Part shown: piece by piece, positions 55,388 to 64,000 of the stretch
Layout: every line of letters starts with the position of its first letter
Position numbering within the stretch: the first letter of the stretch is position 1
Origin: UBA2336 sp965227265
Lineage (GTDB): Bacteria; Bacteroidota; Bacteroidia; Cytophagales; Cyclobacteriaceae
Length of the DNA: 64,000 nucleotides
Reading direction: 5' to 3'
Assembly: GCA_965227265.1 (NCBI GenBank)
Contig: OZ245738.1
Coordinates: 1,364,001 to 1,428,000, forward strand
The notes under the pieces: model-generated
Database searches by the model: none
Seen by the model: only the letters and a program-made list of their open reading frames with translations
Told to the model about the DNA's origin: nothing
Made by a program: the position numbers and the translations under genes

Positions 55388-55597
55388 GGAACAATTTATC
55401 AAGTCCTGGCAAGACTATTACGTTTCTATTTCAAGAATATTAACGCCACACTCTTTGCGAGTGTTCGCTAAGGTCGATCAAACACTGATATTTTTTCGCT
55501 TAAAATTGCCTGAATTCATGGTTACGCAACACTCCCTATCACATTTGGTAGGTACAGGCGCAGCAGATTAGGATTTTCTTTACTGAAAATTCAAGCT

Positions 55598-56077
55598 ATG
55601 AAAATTTTTACGGTGTTCGTGCTCAGTTGTCTCTGTTCAGGCGCTGTGGCACAAAGTTTATCGTCACAATTTATTGGGACCGGAGGAAGTTTTTCCTCGA
55701 ATACAATCGGATCACTTTCTGCAACAATTGGTGAACCATTGGCCGGTGATCGCATCAACGGTTTAATTCTTCACCAGGGATTCCAGGTTAACGTGATCAT
55801 CACGGAAACTCCGGTTACAGCAGTGGAAGACCTGCTGGTCAATGTTACTGTTTATCCGAACCCGTTCGTGAGCAAGCTTACGATCCTTGTAGAAGAACAA
55901 CGTGAAGCGTACCACTATCAGCTTGTGGATGGTTCCGGTAAAACAATTTTACCCGAAACTTCACTCACCGCTACTTCGGAACTGGACATGCGCGAGCTCA
56001 AGCCGGCTGTTTACTTTCTGATACTCCGCCATACTTCCGGAAAAACAAAAACTGTATCGATACTTAAAAACCATTAA
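55598..56077 (+). CDS. Small T9SS type A sorting-domain protein
   Basis: 159 residues. Signal peptide (ends A-V-A-Q), then a ~60-residue G/S-rich passenger (I-G-T-G-G-S-F-S-S-N-T), then a T9SS type A sorting domain (V-T-V-Y-P-N-P-F-V-S-K-L start; T-K-T-V-S-I-L-K near the end) spanning most of the protein. So nearly all of the gene is the sorting signal with a short passenger. First gene of a three-gene unit with the repeat protein and the lipoprotein; 10-base gap. Confidence 0.85.
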   Translation: MKIFTVFVLSCLCSGAVAQSLSSQFIGTGGSFSSNTIGSLSATIGEPLAGDRINGLILHQGFQVNVIITETPVTAVEDLLVNVTVYPNPFVSKLTILVEEQREAYHYQLVDGSGKTILPETSLTATSELDMRELKPAVYFLILRHTSGKTKTVSILKNH

Positions 56078-56087
56078 CCCACAGATC

Positions 56088-57737
56088 ATGAAAAAATCTT
56101 TACTTCTCACAAGTGTATTGGTCGCATTCGTCATGATGCTGACCTATGCACAATCACCGCAGTCTTTTACGTACCAGGCGGTAGCGCGTAATGCTTCCGG
56201 TGCACCGATAGCCAATCAGTCAATCGGTTTGCGAATCTCCATTATCAACAACAGCACACCGGTCTATACCGAAACATTTACGGCAGGTACGAACGCGTAC
56301 GGAATGTTCACTGTTACACTGGGCAATGGCGCACCCGTTAGCGGGAGTTTCTTTACCATTAACTGGTCAGAGGGAAGCAGCAGTCCAAAGGAATTGAAAG
56401 TTGAGCTTGATCCGACTGGTGGCACTGCCTATACCGATATGGGCACCACATCCTTTAACAGCGTACCCTATGCATTAGTATCAGATAAGTCAATCAATAT
56501 GACACTGAATGAACTTACCGATGTAAATGTTACTGCACCGGAGGTAAGTCAAGTACTTCAATGGAATGGATCAGCGTGGGTAGCAGCTAATGGCGGTGGC
56601 AGTATTCAAACTAATGCAACGCTAAGTGGTGACGGATCTTCCGGCAATCCACTGAAGATTGCAGCCCAAAGCGCAACTAACGGACAGGTATTACAATTCA
56701 ATGGATCAACCTGGATTCCGGCAACCGTAACCGGTGGAGTAGGCGATAATTGGGGAACACAGTTCGTACAAAAAACTGTAACGCTTGATGGAAACGGAAC
56801 AGCAGCTTCACCTTTGAAGATTGCACAACAAGGTGCGGCCAACGGTGAAACACTGATCTGGAATGGTTCACTTTGGGGTCCGGGCCGACCAACTATTTCT
56901 GTTGAAGGAACATTTGCAGGAGCAGGAACGCCTGCGTTACCGTTAAAGCTTAGTCAACAAGGTGCAGTTTCAGGTCAGGCGTTAATGTGGAATGGTTCAA
57001 CATGGGTTCCCGGTACGCCTTTTTCTTTACCGTTTTTTGGAAGTGGTGTTGGTGGTGCAGGCTTTGCAACATTTTCAATCAGTAACCCTGCAACTGCCGG
57101 TCCATCACGCATAGCAGTAGAAGGTCTTTCCAATGGAGGAGCTGGTGTAAGCGGAACGTCTGATCCGGCTGGAGGAAAAGGAGTTTCCGGAACATCGTTT
57201 AATGGCATCGGCATATACGGTGCATCTACCAATGGATTGGCCGCAAATTTTGACGGAAACGTTGCTGTGTTCGGACAACTTAAAGTCTTCGGATCAAACG
57301 TTTTAAAATCAAGTGACTCCTATCTGTTTGATCAATCTTCTTCTTTACATTTAACAAGTGTAGCGGCCATGGCAATTCCCGGGTTGGATGCGATGAGCTT
57401 TACGATTGATAACTCCGCAAGTGCTGCAACACCTGCAAAAGTTACGATGACCTTTAATACTCCCTTGATCAGCACTTCAAACAATCCGTCTGCACCGTCA
57501 GGAGAAAAATACCAATTACAGCTTTTTATTAAACAAGGCGCAACTATCATCAAGCAAGTAAACTGCAACGACTATGTGGCAGGGTTGGGGATCAAATCCT
57601 TTTCATATACACTTCATCAGCTTATTACAACTCCCGGAACGTACACAGCTTCTGTTCTACTGTTTAAATCTGATGGAACAGCGAGTAAAGATATAACGCT
57701 TGGTAACGCACAGGTACAAATTCAGGTAATGCCATGA
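56088..57737 (+). CDS. Exported repeat-containing surface protein
   Basis: 549 residues with a signal peptide (M-K-K-S-L-L-L-T-S-V-L-V ... ending T-Y-A-Q). N-terminal ~135 residues contain F-T-Y-Q-A-V-A-R-N-A-S-G, typical of Bacteroidota proteins with collagen- or tail-fibre-like repeats. From ~160 to ~310 come three tandem ~45-residue modules with the pattern L-x-G-x-G-x-x-x-x-P-L-K-I-x-Q-Q-G-x-x-x-G-x-x-L-x-W-N-G-S-x-W. C-terminal ~240 residues are a globular beta-rich domain without a sorting signal. Overlaps the next gene by 4 bases (ATGA). Adhesin or fibre role inferred. Confidence 0.8.
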   Translation: MKKSLLLTSVLVAFVMMLTYAQSPQSFTYQAVARNASGAPIANQSIGLRISIINNSTPVYTETFTAGTNAYGMFTVTLGNGAPVSGSFFTINWSEGSSSPKELKVELDPTGGTAYTDMGTTSFNSVPYALVSDKSINMTLNELTDVNVTAPEVSQVLQWNGSAWVAANGGGSIQTNATLSGDGSSGNPLKIAAQSATNGQVLQFNGSTWIPATVTGGVGDNWGTQFVQKTVTLDGNGTAASPLKIAQQGAANGETLIWNGSLWGPGRPTISVEGTFAGAGTPALPLKLSQQGAVSGQALMWNGSTWVPGTPFSLPFFGSGVGGAGFATFSISNPATAGPSRIAVEGLSNGGAGVSGTSDPAGGKGVSGTSFNGIGIYGASTNGLAANFDGNVAVFGQLKVFGSNVLKSSDSYLFDQSSSLHLTSVAAMAIPGLDAMSFTIDNSASAATPAKVTMTFNTPLISTSNNPSAPSGEKYQLQLFIKQGATIIKQVNCNDYVAGLGIKSFSYTLHQLITTPGTYTASVLLFKSDGTASKDITLGNAQVQIQVMP

Positions 57738-58231
57738 TAAAAAAAATCTATGATTTCATACAACAACGGGGTGTTCAATCATCCCTTGTCTTCCTTACGC
57801 TTATCATGATCTCCGTAACGTTAATAAATTGTGGCGGAGAGGACAAAGATCCGGAACCTGTTACTGCTGTTCAACTTGAAAAGCTGAGCTATACATGGAC
57901 GCTTGAGTCGATTACGCGGGAAGGAGAAGATAAATTGACTGAGTATGCTGACTTTACACTTTCACTTTCAGGTTCAGATCAGGCTGAGATATATTCCTAT
58001 ACAACTTCCGGCAGACCATCACTGAGTCCATGGCCCGCAACAGGAGCGTGGAAGTTTGGATCAGATCCCAAACATGATCTGATCCGCGATCCGGGAACGA
58101 ATGAACTTGCTATGAACTATCAACTAACGGACGAAAGCTTAATCATAACGTTTACGTTTGGCGGAGCAGGCTATGAAGCCCGTACGAAAAGTGTTACGGG
58201 CGATTGGGAATTAACCTTTACCCGGAATTAG
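57734..58231 (+). CDS. Lipocalin-like lipoprotein
   Basis: 165 residues. The leader is long and positively charged; it ends L-I-N-C-G-G-E-D, an atypical lipobox with Asn before Cys. The mature ~120 residues resemble Bacteroidota lipocalin-like proteins: W-T-L-E-S-I-T at the start and W-E-L-T-F-T at the end. Translationally coupled to the repeat protein, so part of the same surface unit. Function unknown. Confidence 0.72.
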   Translation: MIKKIYDFIQQRGVQSSLVFLTLIMISVTLINCGGEDKDPEPVTAVQLEKLSYTWTLESITREGEDKLTEYADFTLSLSGSDQAEIYSYTTSGRPSLSPWPATGAWKFGSDPKHDLIRDPGTNELAMNYQLTDESLIITFTFGGAGYEARTKSVTGDWELTFTRN

Positions 58232-58251
58232 AATAAGTCTGATCAGAAGAG

Positions 58252-58289
58252 TGACTGGTCTTCGTTAAAATTTTTTTGTTAACCAGTCA
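58252..58289. repeat. Inverted repeat TGACTGGT...ACCAGTCA
   Basis: Perfect 8-bp arms (58252-58259, 58282-58289) around a 22-base AT-rich centre with a T run, between two convergent genes. It could end transcription of either but lacks a T tract after the hairpin, so the terminator role is weak. Confidence 0.4.
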
Positions 58290-58365
58290 GGTCGACTACA
58301 CACACATACGGAAAGCAGTACTTTTCATAACTAAATTGGATTATGTAAAGTACTGCTTATTTATT

Positions 58366-58833
58366 TCAGGGAATCACACTCGAAAAATCAAAATTCTCTT
58401 TGCGGTATTTACCGTTCTTTTTACCTTCTATACTGGCATATATCTTTTCACCAATCTTCCGGTAAGCGATACGTTGTGGAAAATCATGTGTTGGATTTAC
58501 GGCAATAAATTCATTTGGCATTTCAGTAATAACCTCAAAGGATACTGGCAGGTTATTATTCTGGCCTTGCACTTTTGAGATATAGTTCCAACGACCTTTA
58601 CGCCTGGCAAACTCAAGTAATTCCTGTGGAATTGAATCACTATTATTTTTCACGAAAAAACTCTTACCGGTGAAGGTGCTGTCATTCGTAAATTTCCAGC
58701 GCTCAACAATAGATCCGCCTTTGAGGTTGATCTTCCAGGTTCCGACAAGCCACTTAAACTCGTTAGCCTGCTGACTATACGAACAGGTAGCCAGCGAAAT
58801 AAGCAACAGCAGGGGTAAAGTACTTTTTTTCAT
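58366..58833 (-). CDS. DUF6265-like exported protein
   Basis: The ATG at 58833 gives 155 residues with a signal peptide (M-K-K-S-T-L-P-L-L-L-L-I-S-L... ending S-Y-S). The mature domain begins F-K-W-L-V-G-T-W-K-I-N and contains E-R-W-K-F-T-N-D-S-T-F-T-G-K-S-F and F-P-Q-R-I-A-Y, the lipocalin-like pattern of DUF6265. Function unknown. Confidence 0.7.
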   Translation of the reverse strand: MKKSTLPLLLLISLATCSYSQQANEFKWLVGTWKINLKGGSIVERWKFTNDSTFTGKSFFVKNNSDSIPQELLEFARRKGRWNYISKVQGQNNNLPVSFEVITEMPNEFIAVNPTHDFPQRIAYRKIGEKIYASIEGKKNGKYRKENFDFSSVIP

Positions 58834-58906
58834 AAGCAAAGTATGTGTTTGATACAATACAAAGCTTCTATGCGGTTACAAGGTAAAATTGTAAAAACGC
58901 GACAAC

Positions 58907-59719
58907 CTATTCCGTGCTGATAAAAAATGTAGATAACAACATACTATTCGCATAAAATTGTTTTGGACTTATTCCCGTAAACTCCCGGAAGTCTTTGATA
59001 AAATGAGCCTGGTCAAAATATCCACTCTCCAGCGCAAGCGTAGTCAAATCTGGAAACGTTTTGCTCCTAAGCGCTCTCAGGGTAGATTGAAGTCTGATCA
59101 TTTTAGAAAGTTGTTTTGGACTTAGTCCGATAACCGTGGCAAATTTTCGTTCCAGCTTGCGTCTGTTGATCTCTACGTGCTCCGCTAATTCGGCCACACT
59201 GAGCTGTCCTTTCGATTCAAGCAAGGCACCAACACCGGACTTGGTAATTGCATCGATGCTGTGAGGCGATGTCAATCGATTAATCAAGAAATTTTCAAGA
59301 ATAGCAATGCGATTATCGATTGACAGCGCGGATAAAATTTCCTGCGTTAATCGATCACCTTCCTCACCGAACAATTCGGTTAAAGGAACTGCACGATTTT
59401 CCATAGCCTGTAAACTCCCGGTGAAAAAAGGTGCAAATCCTTCGGGGTGAAATCTCACAGCTACCATTCCCGTGCGTCCTGTCGGGGAAATTTGAAGCGG
59501 ACGGATTATCTGTCCGAATACAAAACTTCTGGGTTGAAGGATAATGCCATTTTCCGAAAATTGTTGATACGGGTCACCATAATGAATGATCATTTCCATA
59601 CAACCATCCGGAACAATGGTTTGCTTTTCAGCAATTGCCGTAGCATCAGCTTCCAGCGACCAAAAAAGTCTGACCAATGGAGCCAGTACAGGGCTTGGTG
59701 AATAAGTTTTGTATTCCAT
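58907..59719 (-). CDS. AraC-family regulator with DUF6597 domain
   Basis: 270 residues. N-terminal ~150 residues begin Y-S-P-S-P-V-L-A-P-L-V-R-L-F-W-S-L-E, a DUF6597 effector-type domain. C-terminal ~100 residues are an AraC HTH (L-S-V-A-E-L-A-E-H-V-E-I-N-R-R-K-L-E-R-K-F and Y-F-D-Q-A-H-F-I-K-D-F-R). Cytoplasmic transcriptional regulator; ligand and targets unknown. It lies just downstream of the broken permease on the same strand, about 106 bases from it. Confidence 0.88.
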   Translation of the reverse strand: MEYKTYSPSPVLAPLVRLFWSLEADATAIAEKQTIVPDGCMEMIIHYGDPYQQFSENGIILQPRSFVFGQIIRPLQISPTGRTGMVAVRFHPEGFAPFFTGSLQAMENRAVPLTELFGEEGDRLTQEILSALSIDNRIAILENFLINRLTSPHSIDAITKSGVGALLESKGQLSVAELAEHVEINRRKLERKFATVIGLSPKQLSKMIRLQSTLRALRSKTFPDLTTLALESGYFDQAHFIKDFREFTGISPKQFYANSMLLSTFFISTE

Positions 59720-59824
59720 TCAGGTTGCTCAAATCACAACAACAGTCTAACCCTTCAAAGATAAGAATCGATATACAGTTGTTAATACCAATTAAAGTAT
59801 ATCACCAGCATGCCATGATAGGCA

Positions 59825-62230
59825 TTATTCAGACTTAAGGCTTTTTGCCGGATTGATCACTGCTGCTTTGAATGCTTGAGTGCTGATCGTCAGGAAGGCA
59901 ATGAGCAGTGCAATGCTAGCCGCAATCAAAAATATCCACCATTCTATAGAGACATGATAGGCAAATCCCTGCAGCCAGTTGTGCATCGCATAGGCTGCCA
60001 GCGGGATGGCCAGCACAATAGAGATAACCACGAGCCTCAGGAAATCTTTTGACAGTAGTGTTACAACATGGAGCACCGAGGCACCCAACACTTTACGGAT
60101 CCCGATCTCTTTAATGCGTTGCTCAGCCGAGAATGACGCCAGCGCGAACAGTCCGAGGCACGCAATGATGATGCCCAGCACTACGAGACTGATGAACACT
60201 TTTTGAAAGCAGGCTTCCGCTGTGTACATTTTAGAAAAAGCTTCACTCAGGAATGTGTATTGAAATGTTTTTTCAGGAAAGGATTTTTTCCACAAATCTT
60301 CCAGCTGGGTCAGGGTTGCCGGAATATTACCTCCGGAAAGCTTAACGGTAAAGTTTGAATGCCCGCGCGGGAACATCAGGAAACCGTAAGGCTTGATCTC
60401 ATTGCGCAGCGAGGTGAAATGAAAATCTTTTGCTACGCCAATCACCTACAGGAAGTAAAGCGTGTCGCCATCTGTGTGCCACTGGAGCCGTTTGCCGATG
60501 GCGGGAGATCCCAGCCCGAACTCTTTTACAGCGCGTTCATTGATAACGATGCCACCCAACCGCTGTTGCAGTGGTCCATGGACTCCGTTGTTTATTGTAT
60601 CGGCCGGAAACTCATGCGAGAACCCACGACCTTCCAGCATTTCAATGCCCACGACATCCAGGTAATCAAAGCCTACAGAACTATAGTTAAGCTGGCGTTC
60701 CTGTTGCGAACCCACCGCACGGAGTCGCGCAGTATTAAATCCCTGTCCGAGTACGGTACCTGAAGTAGCGGCCGTTTCCACACCCGATAATTGTTTTATA
60801 GAATTCAGGAACGAACTACGATCTGCTTTCGACAAGCCGCGCGCATTGCTTAATACCAGCGTTTGATCCTTATCAAATCCAAGCTTGGCCGATTGGAGAT
60901 ACTTGATCTGCTGCACAATGATCAGCGTACTGATGATGAGTGTGATCGAAATCGTAAACTGCACCACCACCAGCGACTTCCGTAAATTCAACGCACCTTT
61001 CTCCGACAGGTTAAATCCTTTTAACGCAGCTACCGGCTTGAAGGAGGAGAGATAGAGTGCCGGGAATATTCCCGCCACAATGCCAATGAAAAAAGTAATG
61101 AGTGCCAGGTAGATTAGCACAACCGGGTTATCGAAAAGTTGCAGCTGCTTTTGTGTAAGATCATTCACCACAGGTGTTACCAGCCAGGTAATCGCAAGTG
61201 CAAGTAACGCACTCAGCATGCAGATAATCACGGACTCCATCAGGAACTGAAAGACAAGCGAAATTCTGGCCGCACCCGAAACTTTACGGATGCCGGTTTC
61301 TTTCGCCCGCAACGCTGACTTAGCCGTGGACAAATTAATATAATTGATTGCAGCAATGAGCAGGATAAAAATACCGATGATCATAAAGATATAGACATAC
61401 AGTTTATCACCATTGGGTTCAAGCTCCCACTTTAAATGTGACGTGAGATGGATGTCTGTCAGAGGTTGGGTGTAAAAAGCGCTGAAGTGTTCGGTGCTGT
61501 TGCGGTCATGCAGCTCCTGAATTTTTTTTTCAAATGATGGAATGTCAGTTCCCGGACGCACTTTAACATAGGTATAATAATTATAGCTGCCCCAACGTGT
61601 GTTTGCATCACCTGACAGCCTGCGATAGGATAATAAAAAATCATAGTGGAAATGTGATTGTGGCGCAACATCGCGGATCACGGCTGTTACAGTTACATCA
61701 CTGCTGCCGTCCATTTTCAGGATCTTTCCGATCGGGTCATCCTTGCCAAAATAACGTTTCGCAGTTGTTTCTGTCAGCACGATGGAGTTGATATCGGCCA
61801 GCGCAGTTTTCGGATCGCCCAGGATAAACGGCACGGAGAACACTTCAAAGAAGCTGCTATCTACGCGCCAAACTTTGGGCTCGGAAAGCTTTTGCTCATT
61901 GTATTCCATTACTACAACGCTTCCCCAGTCGGGGTGAAGGCGTGTAATGCTTTCCACTTCCGGAAGCTCATGCTGCATGGCACCCGCCAGTGGACCTGGC
62001 GTGGTAGCATCGGGAATGCGGCTTCCATCATCGTTAATAAAATCTTTTACTACCCGGTAGATACGGTCTGCATCGGCATGATGGCGATCATACTTCAGTT
62101 CATCCTGCACAAACAGGAAGATCATGAGGCTGCAGGCCATGCCCGCAGCAAGCCCGAAAGTATTAATGAACGACAGGGCTTTGTTCTTCCACAATTTGCG
62201 GAAGGCAGTTTTGAGGTAGTTTTTGAACAT
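59825..62230 (-). pseudogene. FtsX/MacB-type ABC permease interrupted by an in-frame amber stop
   Basis: Read as one gene this is a ~800-residue permease (M-F-K-N-Y-L-K-T-A-F-R start, two periplasmic cores, C-terminal FtsX block with E-Q-R-I-K-E-I-G-I-R-K-V-L-G-A-S, end K-S-L-K-S-E), matching the 799- and 803-residue paralogues. A single TAG at 60446-60448 (minus strand) splits it between ...D-T-L-Y-F-L and V-I-G-V-A-K-D-F-H-F, exactly where paralogues read through (V-V-G-V / I-V-G-V). Both halves remain in the same frame with no indel. One change from CAG or GAG would create it. Either a recent inactivation, a phase-variable or suppressed stop, or a sequencing error. Two proteins or a pseudogene is the alternative. 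Confidence 0.85.
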
Positions 62231-62458
62231 AACAGGAAGGGTTATCATTCAAGTACTTATCATATTCGCGGAAGTTACAGACTCAATACATTTTAGGACA
62301 GACGGTTAAAATCATGGGTGAGCATAATCCTAAACGTGGTCAGCTTCATGCGATAAAGCTTTGCAGATACGAGTATTAGGGCAGAATTATCCGGAGATGC
62401 TGTGACTTTTTTGCGGCTATGGTATTAGGAATCGACCAAATGCTAAACCAGTTCCCGC

Positions 62459-63199
62459 ATGACTTTGATAGTCCAGTCTTCTTTTCTTAAGAAATTCTCA
62501 ACTTCACTTGTAGCAGGAATTACAGTTGTTGCGCTGATTCTCATGCTTGGCAATGGGGGAAATATTCCATGGTTCCCGGCTGAAATTGTTTTTCCAATGG
62601 CCGGCATTATACTTTTGTTAAGTATCATTTTTCCGATCTACTGGCAGGTGAAAGAGAACACTCAAAATACTGAGTACGCTGGCCGGTTCTATACTTTGTT
62701 ATATGCGGTAACGCGATATTGTGTCGCGTTTAATGTGGCCAGCTTCGGCTGGAAAAAAATTCTAGGGTTGCAATTTAGGGTCCCGGTTGAAATTGCCAGT
62801 CAGCCGATGAACGCACAGTCAGGGGAGTGGCTAACGTGGTATTACTTCGGTCACTCCTTTACGTTTGGAATCATTATTGCGCTTTTACAATTGAGTGGTG
62901 CAACATTTCTGGTGTTCCGCAGAACTCAATTACTTGGCCTTTTTATTCTGCTGGGTGTAATGTTAAACCTTACACTTGTTAACATCTTCTACGATATGAA
63001 CGCAGGGGCACTGGTGCAATCCGTCAGCATAACCCTCGGGCTGGTTTTCCTGTTATTGCTTGACTACAAAAGGTTAATGGACTTCTTTTTCCCGAAACAG
63101 CACATATCATCCGGGGAGAACCGGGTATGGAAAAATCTTGTGCGCCTATCTGCTCTTGTACTTTCTTTTTTGTTTAGCCTGTACTTAGCCGCGTTATAA
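62459..63199 (+). CDS. DoxX-like membrane protein
   Basis: 246 residues with ~6 hydrophobic segments. N-terminus hydrophobic (M-T-L-I-V-Q-S-S-F-L-K-K-F...), with one helix ~18-32, another ~46-62, and conserved-looking R-Y-C-V-A-F-N-V-A-S-F-G-W-K-K-I at ~90-105. This pattern resembles DoxX/DoxD-like proteins of Bacteroidota, which have four-helix bundles, but the match is not firm. Function unknown. It precedes the PadR regulator on the same strand. Confidence 0.65.
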   Translation: MTLIVQSSFLKKFSTSLVAGITVVALILMLGNGGNIPWFPAEIVFPMAGIILLLSIIFPIYWQVKENTQNTEYAGRFYTLLYAVTRYCVAFNVASFGWKKILGLQFRVPVEIASQPMNAQSGEWLTWYYFGHSFTFGIIIALLQLSGATFLVFRRTQLLGLFILLGVMLNLTLVNIFYDMNAGALVQSVSITLGLVFLLLLDYKRLMDFFFPKQHISSGENRVWKNLVRLSALVLSFLFSLYLAAL

Positions 63200-63310
63200 T
63201 TTATTAGGAATTCACCTAAGACCAAAAGGTTGATTGAGGCTTATCCCGTATTCTTTCATATATCTTTTGAAAATCGGAAACATATGTGATCCATTTCCGT
63301 ACAAGCCTGT

Positions 63311-63640
63311 ATGAAAGGATACCTGGATGAACACGAGGAACTGGTTTTGCTTACCACTGCCTCCCTTACGACCAACGCCTATGGAGTAAGCATTAAGGAA
63401 TTTATTGAAGAACGGACCGGGCGAACTATCAGCATCGGAACACTTCATTCGACCATTACCCGGCTGGAGGAAAAAGGATTTCTCACTTCATACATGGGTG
63501 AGCCCACTGCAGAACGTGGGGGCAGGCGGAAACGATTTTACGAGCTTACGAAAAGTGGCAAGGTTGTCCTTCACGAAATGAAAGCGTTTCGCGATGAGTT
63601 GTGGGTGACTGCCAAACATCACTTATCACTTTCCAAATGA
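63311..63640 (+). CDS. PadR-family transcriptional regulator
   Basis: 109 residues, winged-helix. Starts M-K-G-Y-L-D-E-H-E-E-L-V-L-L-T-T-A; recognition region S-I-G-T-L-H-S-T-I-T-R-L-E-E-K-G-F-L; wing with G-G-R-R-K-R-F-Y-E-L-T, all PadR hallmarks. Its TGA overlaps the next gene's ATG (ATGA), a common PadR-permease arrangement in Bacteroidota, so it likely controls expression of the permease in response to its substrate. Confidence 0.93.
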   Translation: MKGYLDEHEELVLLTTASLTTNAYGVSIKEFIEERTGRTISIGTLHSTITRLEEKGFLTSYMGEPTAERGGRRKRFYELTKSGKVVLHEMKAFRDELWVTAKHHLSLSK

Positions 63641-64000
63641 AGACGAATATCAAACCCCCGCGCCTGGCCGACAAAATCTTTTTGTGGTATTGCAAGCGTG
63701 CAAGCTCGGAAGATATGCATGGCGATGTGGAAGAGCTTTTCTATAAAGATCTTCAGCAGCATACCCGGCTGCTTGCCAACGTACTTTATTGGCGCAGGAT
63801 TTTTTCACTAATGTTTTCCTATGCCGTAAAGCAGCGCAAACAAAAAGCTTCTCATCACATGTACTCATCCAATTCATTCAGCCCGGTTATGCTCAGGAAC
63901 TATTTTAAAACTGCTTCACGCAACCTTGCCAAGAACAGATTGTTCACTGTTTTAAATGTTCTTGGACTCGCGCTGGGCATGTCCATCACGCTGCTCTTTA
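63637..64000 (+). CDS. ABC permease with permease-prefix domain (3' truncated)
   Basis: Begins ATG at 63637 overlapping the PadR stop; 121 codons visible to the window end. The first ~80 residues are the 'permease prefix domain 2' (P-P-R-L-A-D-K-I-F-L-W-Y start, D-M-H-G-D-V-E-E-L-F), then M-L-R-N-Y-F-K-T-A-S-R-N-L at ~87 as in the other FtsX permeases, leading into the first membrane helix (L-N-V-L-G-L-A-L-G-M-S-I-T-L-L). The rest lies beyond the window. Fourth permease of its kind here, and the only one with the PadR partner. Confidence 0.85.
   Translation, partial: MKTNIKPPRLADKIFLWYCKRASSEDMHGDVEELFYKDLQQHTRLLANVLYWRRIFSLMFSYAVKQRKQKASHHMYSSNSFSPVMLRNYFKTASRNLAKNRLFTVLNVLGLALGMSITLLF

Noticed and set aside
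58276..58578. 100-codon + strand frame
   Set aside because: Overlaps the DUF6265-like gene on the minus strand; hydrophobic look comes from the complementary strand.
59825..60445. 206-codon minus-strand frame as an independent gene
   Set aside because: It begins directly after an in-frame TAG and continues the conserved permease sequence, so it is the C-terminal half of a broken gene.
60359..60763. 134-codon frame across the amber codon on the + strand
   Set aside because: Antisense to the permease; the coding signal belongs to the minus strand.
61658..62296. Open reading frame of 212 codons on the + strand inside the broken permease
   Set aside because: Antisense to well-supported permease sequence; composition has no membrane or domain pattern, and the minus strand matches two paralogues.
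1..64000. tRNA, rRNA, CRISPR array, insertion sequence or prophage
   Set aside because: No cloverleaf-like, ribosomal, repeat-spacer, transposase or phage signal seen by eye. A dedicated search could still find a small RNA.

Overview
The window comes from a chromosome of a Bacteroidota bacterium, most likely class Cytophagia (order Cytophagales). Pointers to this are two proteins ending in a type IX secretion (T9SS) type A sorting domain, PKD/Ycf48-repeat surface proteins, several FtsX/MacB-like permeases with no adjacent ATPase, a membrane-tethered TPR-AraC regulator, DUF6090/DUF2911/NIPSNAP-type proteins, and TAnnTTTG promoter elements close to start codons. Genus cannot be decided from the sequence. 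I saw no rRNA, tRNA, CRISPR array, transposase, integrase or phage gene, so this looks like ordinary chromosomal backbone of a gliding or particle-associated heterotroph rather than an island.

Layout. 0-2.6 kb: the 3' end of a diacylglycerol-kinase-like lipid kinase, translationally coupled to an App1-type phosphatidate phosphatase, then a flavin amine oxidase. 2.6-7.7 kb: a 1,702-residue T9SS surface protein. 7.9-11.3 kb: two exported TldD/TldE-like proteins, one with the HExxxH metal motif and one without. 11.3-19.7 kb: a 7TMR-DISM histidine kinase, a SET protein, a TMEM175-like channel, an exported PEBP protein, a lone response regulator, a HelD-like helicase, an orphan protein and a DUF4421-like protein. 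19.7-25.7 kb: two large FtsX/MacB-type permeases around one exported unknown. 25.9-34.1 kb: an intact M1 peptidase, then a compact run (GlxA-like regulator, NIPSNAP, DJ-1/PfpI, M1-like pseudopeptidase with HEAT repeats), then a DUF2911/TPR protein. 34.2-40 kb: an aromatic/arginine-rich exported protein, a small protein plus an OMPLA-like beta-barrel, a TPR-AraC membrane regulator, a 34-residue membrane peptide and a methyltransferase. 40-43.3 kb: katG divergent from oxyR. 43.4-49.8 kb: three lone response regulators among small envelope proteins, a quinone reductase, a TehB-like methyltransferase and a DUF3267 zincin. 49.8-58.9 kb: exported and lipoprotein unknowns, exonuclease III, and a T9SS/repeat-protein/lipoprotein trio. 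58.9-64 kb: an AraC regulator, a third FtsX permease broken by an in-frame amber codon, a DoxX-like protein, and a PadR regulator overlapping a fourth permease cut by the window end.

The coherent units are lipid phosphorylation/dephosphorylation (start), peroxide defence (katG-oxyR), the exported TldD/E pair, the DJ-1/NIPSNAP/pseudo-M1 operon and the PadR-permease module. The best candidates for undescribed biology are the exported TldD/E pair and the DJ-1/NIPSNAP/pseudo-M1 operon: both pair an apparently active protein with a relative that has lost its metal site.
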